A stretch of DNA of 64,000 bases from Caenorhabditis remanei (taxonomy: Eukaryota; Nematoda; Chromadorea; Rhabditida; Rhabditidae). The stretch lies in the NCBI RefSeq assembly GCF_010183535.1, contig NC_071329.1, forward strand, positions 6,510,001-6,574,000, read 5' to 3'. Below are positions 45,656 to 55,820 of this stretch, one piece after another. The position numbers were made by a program, and so were the translations under genes. Under the pieces are notes generated by a model, which saw nothing but the letters and a program-made list of their open reading frames with translations, was not told the origin of the DNA and did no database searches. The first letter of the stretch is position 1. Each line of letters starts with the position of its first letter.

Positions 45656-45888
45656 TTTAAAGTGTCGCCGGAGTTTATTACAAACGTGATAGGATTTGGA
45701 GGAGGCGAGAGGGCGAAATGCAGCAAATCAATGGTAAAAATGGTCAATTTTCAGATGGCAATTTCAGCCACTTAAAGGTCACGGAAGCAACTTTTGAAAG
45801 TTGATTTATAGGTTTTCAAACATGCTCTTTCACCCTGTATAGGTCGTTTTCGCTGGCATTAAGGACCACTTAAAAGGTTCCCTTGTTA

Positions 45889-45909
45889 GAGCACTGTATA
45901 CCTGACAGC
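45889..45909 (+). repeat. Satellite remnant between two insertions
   Basis: GAGCACTGTATACCTGACAGC is part of one B monomer left between the foldback element and the LTR element. Both inserted into the same 128-bp unit. Confidence 0.95.
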
Positions 45910-46475
45910 TGTCGTGGATATCCTCCTTCGGATATATCCACGACCTATCATTCAATGAGATTCTTATCGGAAATCTCTCAACTCTTCAATGGATTCTTCA
46001 ACCCATCGAGTACAAGTCACCAAAGCGAGGATAATTCGTGATGGCCGTGGACGAGAAGCTCGTGGAAGAGGATGCATCCGCGCTCGACGGCAGCGAGGGA
46101 AAACAATTCATTCAATTGCCGCCCCCGCCATAATATCTCTAGCACTCTCCCCTTTCCACTCGCTATTTCTCCCATTGTTTCTAGAACATTTCTATGAGAC
46201 TCCGCCCATCACCGTTCACACCTTTTTACGACCACTTCGCTTAACTTCCTAATTAATTTTCCTTACTTACTACTCCTTGACCCCGCTCATGTGACTTCTC
46301 ACTATTATTCCCACTTCTTCGACTAATATTCGACCAAAGCATCTATTATGCTTCGGTAATAAACCTTTCGTGCATCAACAACTGTTCGAACTACCCAACA
46401 TCATGCATTGCTCAACAACAACTAAAATCATGGATTGGAGGCCTCACCAGCCATACACAAAACCAATCCACGACA
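45910..46475 (+). repeat. 5' LTR, 566 bp
   Basis: Starts with a hairpin (GTCGTGGATAT ... ATATCCACGAC) and contains AATAAA at 46358-46363. It is about 23 bp longer than the 3' LTR because of a length difference near 46200-46260; the remainder is nearly identical. Confidence 0.92.
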
Positions 46476-49400
46476 TGGTGCCTCGACCGGAAATGGATTT
46501 TTTTCCAAGAAAAGAACTCAGCGGTGGAGCAGTGCAACGAACACCAAAGGATGATGCAATCGCAACAAACGGAACGGAATTCGGTGAGTCGGCGAGTAGA
46601 GGCGCCACGCTTTGGTCTGAAGAAGGTGCCGATGAAACTCAACGACAAAACCCGCAAAATTGCGCAACAATTGGCGACGGACGGAAGAAGTCGACGAAGA
46701 AGACGAAGTCGAAAGCTGAGATACTCACTTTAGATGTAATAAAGTGTGAATTTCAAGCTAAAGACAGGAGAAAGAAGTCGACCAAAGCAAATGGAATCAA
46801 GACGGAAGTCGAATATCTGGAGTCGTAGTTCTGTCCTTTCGATGTAAGAAAGTTCGGGATGAAAACTCAAGACAGAAAAGGAAGTCGAATGGCGAGAGCC
46901 TTAGTTTTGTTCTTTCGATGGAAGAAAGAACAGAATGAACACTCACGTCAAAAAGGAGAAAAACTCACCCTCGATATTGATGCCACTCAATGGATGTCAA
47001 GGCCCGTGCAAACAAACCAATGGCGCCCCTACATGGAACAATGTATAGAGCCAGTACAGTTACTCCAAGAGCCCTGGATTGTTGGAGGACCCCGAAGAAG
47101 AGAAGACCTACGGAAATGCTCTCGATGAGTGCCGGAACCTGCTCGACGGGATGGGATCACCGCGGCGATCGAGTTAATTGGACTGTACAAGGACAACACC
47201 ACAGCATCGAGGAAACGCATTCATTTCAACATCGAGGTCGGCTTATCACCGAGCCGTGAAAATCGGAAGACGTCGTGGATGGTGCAGGACACACCTAATG
47301 AAAAGATACGGCGCACAGAAGAAGATGTTCACCGAGATAATGTCCAACACCAAGGAAGATGTCGTCTAGAAGCAAAGAAGGCAAAGGAGGGGCAGATCAA
47401 TGCTCTCACGTCCTAAATGTCATCGGAGATTCAAGCACACCGTCTTTGGATATCTCAACGTGTTGCTCAAGTGGTACGAGGAGCGGACATGCCGAAGGTC
47501 TCGAGCGAGCAGACCAGAGCATGGAGGAGGAAATCGTGCTGCAGGATTCGTTGCGATGAATCTAGGCGCTTGCAAGTGGAGGACGTCATACGGATTTCAA
47601 CCGCTGGCATCCAAAGCCCAGGCATTGTATACATACGGAGGTCGACCGCAGTATGCATAACACAACCAGCCCAAGGTCCCTTCTCAGGAGCAATAGCCGA
47701 GTACCATGGAGTGCGCCAGGCATCCAAGAGGAAGGAACTACCTGTTGTCTGCAATTCGCATTTGGCTCGGATTAACAGTGGCAGCAACAACAGGAGGACG
47801 TCATAAACACCAAACGTCAAAACACAGCGGAGAAGAAGAACGATGCATCGGAGGACTTCAAAGCAAAGGCAATGTGTTGCAGGAGCACACAATACATCAT
47901 TCAGCCCCCGAGGTGCTGAATCCAGAGCAGCCAAGTACCCAGGAGTGCGCCAGGCATCTGGAGGATGAGCATCACCTGTTGAATCGTGGTTCGCATAGGG
48001 CTCGGATCGATCGTGGCAGCGACCAGCAGGAGGAAGTCGAGAGACGACCGAAAACGATGCTAGGAAGCGTATTGGTTACGCAACCCAAGCATTATCGATT
48101 CTTCAATAGGATACCCGCAGAAGAATCGACTCGAAGTATGTACACAGGACGTGATCATACAAACCAAATTGGAGTGGAGAGGTTCCAGACTCAAACTATC
48201 GAGAGGAGGAACGAGGATAAAGCAAATGAGAATCGTCCAAGGCTCGAGAACAGCATCGCGACCCCAGATGTGACCTCAGAAGCTTCAACCCAACACAACA
48301 AAGATGCAAGGAGTCATAGGCATATGAAGCCAAAGCATCAACGACTCTTCAACCGGACATCCCGCAGAAGAGACACCTCAAAGTATGGACATCTACTGTG
48401 GACATACAAGCCAAAGTCAAAGTGAAGAGACTTTAAATTCTTCACAATCCCACGTCAGCACAAAAACATCAAGTGCAATCGACAATATGCCGAATAGTTC
48501 AAGACCAACGAAGTATAGAAGCAGTCGGATGATGACCTACCTGTTGTTTCTGAGAACCGATGAAAGGTTAGCAGAAAGAACACTAAGTTACCCAAAGCAG
48601 CAACTTCGTTCCAACGATTCTGGAGTCGATGATGCCGAACAAGTCTTCAACAAGCCCACATGAACCACCACCACCAACTAGTCATTGGACTCTAAGGAGA
48701 ATCGGAGGAAGTGAAGTCAGACTACACTCGCAAGGACAATGATGTAAACACCACTACAATACTTCACTATCGTCTGACAACCACACTCGAAGAAGCGCCA
48801 ACCACAGCATCCAGCAACGCCAGCAATAGTCAAGGAGTCGACAAAAGAAAAAACTCCAAAGCAAAACGCCGTGAAGCTACTGACGGAAAATTCTGAAAGA
48901 CTACAACTTCTGACTATGAGAGGGGAAGAACAGTTATCAAAGACGCGTTGTAAGCGTCGCTGATAGCAACTCTTCCCAGCTCACGCCTGCAAGTCTTCAA
49001 CAACGACATCGTCAGAAGTCACAACCACCAAAGAAGAAAATTGAAAGCAATCAGAAGCAAGGACCAGAGCATCATTGTCAGCAAGGATAAGAAGACCACA
49101 GGAGCATCAAGGAGAACGTGTCAACCTGAGCCAACTACGAACAGTTCACCAGATCAACGGAGTCAACAAACTCGTCATTATCTGTCACTACAGGAGATCC
49201 GACAAATGCGTCTGTTGGGGCAGAGGAAGCTGAAAGTTAGGTTATCCGAAAGGATAAACTAACTCAGGCCTAAATCTACCCAGCACAAAGACGCTCGACT
49301 ACAACTGAGTCAGAGGAAGCTGAAAGTCCTTCGCTTGTGAAGGTGAAGAGACCCAGGCCTAAATCTACTCAGAGGAGGAAGCAACAGAGACAACGTCGTC

Positions 49401-49680
49401 AACACCTCACCCTGATGCTTCAACCAAGGATCCCGACGTCATCGTAGACTCCAAAGCTAATTCGAACGTTCATCAGGCTCACCGACCAAACTTCCAAGAT
49501 ATTTCAAGTCTTCATAGATCAAAGCTGATAGTCATGCAACAGTCCATGCCGAAGATTACTTCAACTCTCTTATCGATACACCGGAAAGGACGCTCAACAA
49601 CCGATAAGCAAGTACAAACAACTACACCCTCAACCACTGCGAATCAACTTCACTTCGCTCAGTCGATTCGTCCGCCCCCG

Positions 49681-49722
49681 GAGTGTCGCGGATATACCAT
49701 CCTGGTTATATCCACGACCTAT
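49681..49722 (+). repeat. Degenerate LTR-start hairpin inside the LTR element
   Basis: CCCCGGAGTGTCGCGGATAT ... ATATCCACGACCTAT resembles the sequence at the start of the 3' LTR (CCCGGAGTGTCGTGGATAT), about 270 bp upstream of it. It is a vestige of an earlier LTR boundary or a duplicated 3' junction. Confidence 0.6.
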
Positions 49723-49951
49723 TTAGCTGATGCTTCGTACTCTGTTAGATGAAATAACAAGTATGAGGTGTTGAGCTAAAGTATCATCCAACGTGGCAAC
49801 AACCAAAGGAAGGATCCAAAATACCAAAGCAACGCGGAGATGGACGAAGAATCTCAAAGAAGAACAGGAGACTTCAAGACGAATCACATCTGGGACTGGA
49901 GACGTCACGCCATCAACTACACTACGTTTCGTTGATCCCCCTTTCCCGGAG

Positions 49952-50494
49952 TGTCGTGGATATCCTCCTTCGGATATATCCACGACCTATCATTCAATGA
50001 GATTCTTATCGGAAATCTCTCAACTCTTCAATGGATTCTTCAACCCATCGAGTACAAGTCACCAAAGCGAGGATAATTCGTGATGGCCGTGGACGAGAAG
50101 CTCGTGGAAGAGGATGCATCCGCGCTCGACGGCAGCGAGGGAAAACAATTCATTCAATTGCCGCCCCCGCCATAATATCTCTAGCACTCTCCCCTTTCCA
50201 CTCGCTATTTCTCCCATTGTTTCTAGAACATTTCTATGAGACTTCCCCATCACCTTTTACATACTTCCTATTTAATCTTCCTTACTTACTACTCCTTGAC
50301 CCCGCTCATGTGACTTCTCACCAATATTCCCACTTCTTTCACTAATATTCGACCAAAGCATCTATTATGCTTCGGTAATAAACCATTCGTGCATCAACAA
50401 CTGTTCGAACTACTTAACATCATGCATTGCTCAACAACAACTAAAATCATGGATTGGAGGCCTCACCAGCCATACACAAAACCAATCCACGACA
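49952..50494 (+). repeat. 3' LTR, 543 bp
   Basis: Direct repeat of 45910-46475, with AATAAA at 50377-50382 and the terminal CCACGACA followed by the ACAGC duplication. The bases before it (CCCCTTTCCCGGAG) are not a classical polypurine tract. Confidence 0.92.
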
Positions 50495-53400
50495 ACAGCT
50501 TCGGCTGGTTGAGAAAAAGACTCTGAAACCTCATCCCCCAGATATCTGTGTACCTGATGGCTTCGGCTGGCTGAGAAAAGACTTCTGAACCTATGTTTTT
50601 CCCTTAGAGCACTTTATACCTGACAGCTTCGGCTGGTTGAGAAAAAGACTCTGAAACGTCATCCCCCAGATTTCTGTGTACCTGATGGCTTCGGCTGGCT
50701 GAGAAAAGACTTCTGAACCTATGTTTTTCCCTTAGAGCACTTTATACCTGACAGATTCGTCTGGTTGAGAAAAAGACTCTGAAACCTCATCCCCCAGATA
50801 TCTGTGTACCTGATGGCTTCGGCTGGCTGAGAAAAGACTTATGAACCTATGTTTTTCCCTTAGAGTATTGTATACCTGACAGATTCGTCTGGTTGAGAAA
50901 AAGACTCTGAAACCTCATCCCCCAGATTTCTGTGTACCTGATGGCTTCGGCTGGCTGAGAAAAGACTTCTGAACCTATGTTTTTCCCTTAGAGCACTGTA
51001 TACCTGACAGCTTCGGCTGGTTGAGAAAAAGACTCTGAAACGTCATCCCCCAGATTTCTGTGTACCTGATGGCTTCGGCTGGCTGAGAAAAGACTTCTGA
51101 ACCTATGTTTTTCCCTTAGAGCACTTTATACCTGACAGCTTCGGCTGGTTGAGAAAAGGACTCTGAAACCTCATCCCCCAGATTTCTGTGTACCTGATGG
51201 CTTCGGCTGGCTGAGAAAAGACTTCTGAACCTATGTTTTTCCCTTAGAGCACTGTATACCTGACAGCTTCGGCTGGTTGAGAAAAAGACTCTGAAACGTC
51301 ATCCCCCAGATTTCTGTGTACCTGATGGCTTCGGCTGGCTGAGAAAAGACTTCTGAACCTATGTTTTTCCCTTAGAGCACTTTATACCTGACAGATTCGT
51401 CTGGTTGAGAAAAAGACTCTGAAACCTCATCCCCCAGATATCTGTGTACCTGATGGCTTCGGCTGGCTGAGAAAAGACTTATGAACCTATGTTTTTCCCT
51501 TAGAGTATTGTATACCTGACAGCTTCGGCTGGTTGAGAAAAAGACTCTGAAACGTCATCCCCCAGATTTCTGTGTACCTGATGGCTTCGGCTGGCTGAGA
51601 AAAGACTTATGAACCTATGTTTTTCCCTTAGAGTATTGTATACCTGACAGCTTCGGCTGGTTGAGAAAAGGACTCTGAAACCTCATCCCCCAGATTTCTG
51701 TGTACCTGATGGCTTCGGCTGGCTGAGAAAAGACTTATGAACCTATGTTTTTCCCTTAGAGTATTGTATACCTGACAGCTTCGGCTGGTTGAGAAAAAGA
51801 CTCTGAAACGTCATCCCCCAGATTTCTGTGTACCTGATGGCTTCGGCTGGCTGAGAAAAGACTTATGAACCTATGTTTTTCCCTTAGAGCACTTTATACC
51901 TGACAGATTCGTCTGGTTGAGAAAAAGACTCTGAAACCTCATCCCCCAGATTTCTGTGTACCTGATGGCTTCGGCTGGCTGAGAAAAGACTTATGAACCT
52001 ATGTTTTTCCCTTAGAGCACTGTATACCTGACAGCTTCGGCTGGTTGAGAAAAAGACTCTGAAACGTCATCCCCCAGATTTCTGTGTACCTGATGGCTTC
52101 GGCTGGCTGAGAAAAGACTTATGAACCTATGTTTTTCCCTTAGAGTATTGTATACCTGACAGCTTCGTCTGGTTGAGAAAAAGACTCTGAAACCTCATCC
52201 CCCAGATTTCTGTGTACCTGATGGCTTCGGCTGGCTGAGAAAAGACTTATGAACCTATGTTTTTCCCTTAGAGCACTTTATACCTGACAGCTTCGTCTGG
52301 TTGAGAAAAAGACTCTGAAACGTCATCCCCCAGATTTCTGTGTACCTGATGGCTTCGGCTGGCTGAGAAAAGACTTATGAACCTATGTTTTTCCCTTAGA
52401 GTATTGTATACCTGACAGCTTCGTCTGGTTGAGAAAAAGACTCTGAAACCTCATCCCCCAGATTTCTGTGTACCTGATGGCTTCGGCTGGCTGAGAAAAG
52501 ACTTATGAACCTATGTTTTTCCCTTAGAGCACTTTATACCTGACAGCTTCGGCTGGTTGAGAAAAAGACTCTGAAACGTCATCCCCCAGATTTCTGTGTA
52601 CCTGATGGCTTCGGCTGGCTGAGAAAAGACTTATGAACCTATGTTTTTCCCTTAGAGCACTTTATACCTGACAGCTTCGGCTGGTTGAGAAAAGGACTCT
52701 GAAACCTCATCCCCCAGATTTCTGTGTACCTGATGGCTTCGGCTGGCTGAGAAAAGACTTCTGAACCTATGTTTTTCCCTTAGAGCACTGTATACCTGAC
52801 AGCTTCGGCTGGTTGAGAAAAAGACTCTGAAACGTCATCCCCCAGATTTCTGTGTACCTGATGGCTTCGGCTGGCTGAGAAAAGACTTCTGAACCTATGT
52901 TTTTCCCTTAGAGCACTTTATACCTGACAGATTCGTCTGGTTGAGAAAAAGACTCTGAAACCTCATCCCCCAGATATCTGTGTACCTGATGGCTTCGGCT
53001 GGCTGAGAAAAGACTTATGAACCTATGTTTTTCCCTTAGAGTATTGTATACCTGACAGCTTCGGCTGGTTGAGAAAAAGACTCTGAAACGTCATCCCCCA
53101 GATTTCTGTGTACCTGATGGCTTCGGCTGGCTGAGAAAAGACTTATGAACCTATGTTTTTCCCTTAGAGTATTGTATACCTGACAGCTTCGGCTGGTTGA
53201 GAAAAGGACTCTGAAACCTCATCCCCCAGATTTCTGTGTACCTGATGGCTTCGGCTGGCTGAGAAAAGACTTATGAACCTATGTTTTTCCCTTAGAGTAT
53301 TGTATACCTGACAGCTTCGGCTGGTTGAGAAAAAGACTCTGAAACGTCATCCCCCAGATTTCTGTGTACCTGATGGCTTCGGCTGGCTGAGAAAAGACTT

Positions 53401-54120
53401 ATGAACCTATGTTTTTCCCTTAGAGCACTTTATACCTGACAGATTCGTCTGGTTGAGAAAAAGACTCTGAAACCTCATCCCCCAGATTTCTGTGTACCTG
53501 ATGGCTTCGGCTGGCTGAGAAAAGACTTATGAACCTATGTTTTTCCCTTAGAGCACTGTATACCTGACAGCTTCGGCTGGTTGAGAAAAAGACTCTGAAA
53601 CGTCATCCCCCAGATTTCTGTGTACCTGATGGCTTCGGCTGGCTGAGAAAAGACTTATGAACCTATGTTTTTCCCTTAGAGTATTGTATACCTGACAGCT
53701 TCGTCTGGTTGAGAAAAAGACTCTGAAACCTCATCCCCCAGATTTCTGTGTACCTGATGGCTTCGGCTGGCTGAGAAAAGACTTATGAACCTATGTTTTT
53801 CCCTTAGAGCACTTTATACCTGACAGATTCGTCTGGTTGAGAAAAAGACTCTGAAACCTCATCCCCCAGATTTCTGTGTACCTGATGGCTTCGGCTGGCT
53901 GAGAAAAGACTTATGAACCTATGTTTTTCCCTTAGAGCACTTTATACCTGACAGCTTCGTCTGGTTGAGAAAAAGACTCTGAAACCTCATCCCCCAGATT
54001 TCTGTGTACCTGATGGCTTCGGCTGGCTGAGAAAAGACTTATGAACCTATGTTTTTCCCTTAGAGTATTGTATACCTGACAGCTTCGTCTGGTTGAGAAA
54101 AAGACTCTGGAACCTATGTT
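50495..54120 (+). repeat. 128-bp satellite array, block 2 (~3.6 kb)
   Basis: About 28 units continuing block 1, but rich in variants rare or absent there: GACTTATGAACC in place of GACTTCTGAACC, CAGATTCGTCTGG, and CAGATATCTGTG. A 12-unit (1536-bp) higher-order repeat is visible (51246-52781 and again from 52782). The array ends in a broken unit at CTCTGGAACCTATGTTTTG, about 80 bp from the stop codon of the next gene. Confidence 0.95.
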
Positions 54121-54158
54121 TTGTCCGTCAAGAGCTGGACTGATTTTTCAGGAAATAA

Positions 54159-54164
54159 TTTATT
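54159..54164 (-). terminator. Poly(A) signal of Cys-rich gene
   Basis: AATAAA on the minus strand, about 35 bp after the stop codon and about 40 bp before the satellite edge. Confidence 0.6.
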
Positions 54165-54198
54165 ATCAAAAATCAATCAATAATTATCAAATGAACAC

Positions 54199-55604
54199 CT
54201 ACAAACACTTAAAAGTGCATGTACAATCACAAGCACATGGCAACAGAAGCTTCTTGTGAATCACTCTGACTGGACTGGCTCCATTCGAGCATTGTTCGAT
54301 ACCACATTCACAAGAACATTCTTCACAATCGGCTGAAACAAAATCGTAACTTTAAGTGGTACCCGAACAAGTTTGACCTACTCTTTCTAGTGATTACTGG
54401 AAAATCGGATGAGGAGAACGGACAAATCTCAGTTTTCCACAGAAGGTCTACGAGAGTTCGTTTGCGATCGTATTGATGCCAGCATTGCCAGCCACGGTAG
54501 ACCTGGAAAAAAGCGGTTTTAGAAGAATCTGTGAACTTTAGTGCAGTTCTGAAGTATATCTGTCTGTTTGCATGTGTGTCCAATATGAAAACTCAAAAAT
54601 CTAGGACTACTGGTCTTCACACTTCAAAGATAACAAGTGTCGGGTATTGGGAATTGCTTGAATCTGATGACTTGTGTTTTGAAAGGTAATCTTTAAGTAA
54701 GGATATGTCTTTAGATGCCCAGTTAATGATTTCTTTACTTTACGAGTTTTCTTGGTATGTTTGTTTGTCCCGATATTCATCTCTAAATGTTTCACTTACC
54801 AAATCAGCAACGATTGAATGTGAGAAATCATGTGTTCCAGTATTCAACTGATCATTGATACAAGATCCAGAATCTATCTGAACAGATGGAGATGAACAGC
54901 ATACTGGATCGAGACTGAAATTTTGAAAATGATTGCGGAATACTGATATTTTTAAAACTTACACCGCAGCTTGAGTGGTGTTCTCCAACAGATACACATG
55001 GAACCCTCCTAGCCATGTGTTACCGGTGCAGCCTAAAACAATCAAAATATTTCACTCAAATGATATAACGTTCCACCACAAACCCTCTAACAATCCTGTA
55101 CACTTTGGGACACTCTGTTGTGGAGCACAATTCGTTGACTCTCCGAGAGCAATCTGCTCACATTCTACAGTAAGACTGCCCAACAAGCTGTAAGCTGTCT
55201 TAGCGCGCTTGATGGAGGACACTCGGTAACCTTTGTCGCAGATTAGGGCCTGAAAAAGGTGGAACTCGATTTGCTAAATCAATACAGGAAGCGCCGTAAA
55301 TCGACCCAAAAAATCTCGTAAATATACGTCAAACTTAAATCGACACCAAATTCCGTAAATACTGTATTATGAGTCCATAAAAGGGTTACTGTGCAGAGGC
55401 TATGAAGGCCTCCCCTTCTAATTCAGGGTTTACGGTAATTTCCGAATTTTACTTCGACTTATTAGTAAAGTTGTTGAAAAAATAATACATTCATGTAGTT
55501 TTATAAATCGAAAAACTTACAAAGTCAATATCTGCACTGTAACTTATCTCCACAAAAATAGTGAGTACTAATAATAAAAACGCAGGAACAGTTTGGGTGG
55601 TCAT
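54199..55604 (-). CDS. Secreted cysteine-rich protein of unknown function, 6 exons, 229 aa
   Basis: Minus exons: 55604-55521, 55249-55084, 55032-54963, 54914-54800, 54502-54382, 54332-54199, summing to 690 bp in one frame. Residues 1-23 (MTTQTVPAFLLLVLTIFVEI and onward) are a signal peptide. The mature chain has about 20 cysteines. Ten are packed into the last 44 residues in patterns such as CEECSCECG and CACDCTC, implying many disulfides or a metal-binding tail. No family was recognised. The N-terminal half (LLGSLTVECEQIALG) looks like a compact extracellular domain. It lies downstream of prx-5 on the same strand, with 216 bp between the prx-5 stop and this ATG. Operon membership is possible, but no clear trans-splice acceptor is seen. 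The GTAGGT donor of exon 5 is the least certain junction. Confidence 0.75.
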
Positions 55605-55820
55605 GATTTTCTTCGAAGAGAATTCAATATATCGGTCAAATTGTCGGAATCACTATACTTATCAATTGTCTCTTTTTCTCTGAGACCTCCAAGAATATGA
55701 GTCATTAAAAAACCGGATCATCGTAGTGGCGTCATCACCGAATTATTGTAAAAGCTGTTAAAAAATTTAGACGAATCGAAAGACGAAAAATAATTCATTT
55801 AACAAATTAACAATAATAAT

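Larger units (their letters stand above)
42952..45885 (+). mobile_element. Foldback DNA element with ~370-bp TIRs, TSD TTA, carrying an RT insert
   Basis: Left TIR 42952-43320 and right TIR 45515-45885 are near-perfect inverted copies starting CAAGGGAACCTTTTAAGTGG. The satellite word CCCTTAGAGC is split with TTA on both sides (42949-42951 and 45886-45888), giving a 3-bp target duplication. Each TIR contains a tRNA-like stretch. No transposase is visible. The space between the TIRs holds a reverse-transcriptase frame. A 3-bp T-A duplication recalls PIF/Harbinger-type elements, but the superfamily is not proven. Confidence 0.9.
45910..50494 (+). mobile_element. Non-autonomous LTR retrotransposon, 4.6 kb
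   Basis: Two LTRs (45910-46475 and 49952-50494) in direct orientation start TGTCGTGGATATCC and end CCACGACA (TG...CA). The element is flanked by the 5-bp duplication ACAGC. TGGTGCCTCGACC directly after the left LTR is a plausible primer-binding site beginning with TGG. The roughly 3.5-kb interior is rich in A and purines and poor in T. It contains only broken frames, the longest about 239 codons at 47706-48425, with no CCHC, protease, RT or integrase motif. It is therefore a large non-autonomous derivative (LARD-like) that would need a partner element. Confidence 0.9.

Noticed and set aside
46370..49262. Series of 60-239 codon frames as gag/pol proteins
   Set aside because: No CCHC, protease, RT, RNase H or integrase motif could be found. 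The frames reflect the T-poor composition, which makes stop codons rare on that strand.
31673..54120. Regular repeats considered as a CRISPR array
   Set aside because: There are no unique spacers. The whole unit is repeated, the host is a nematode, and no cas-like genes exist here.
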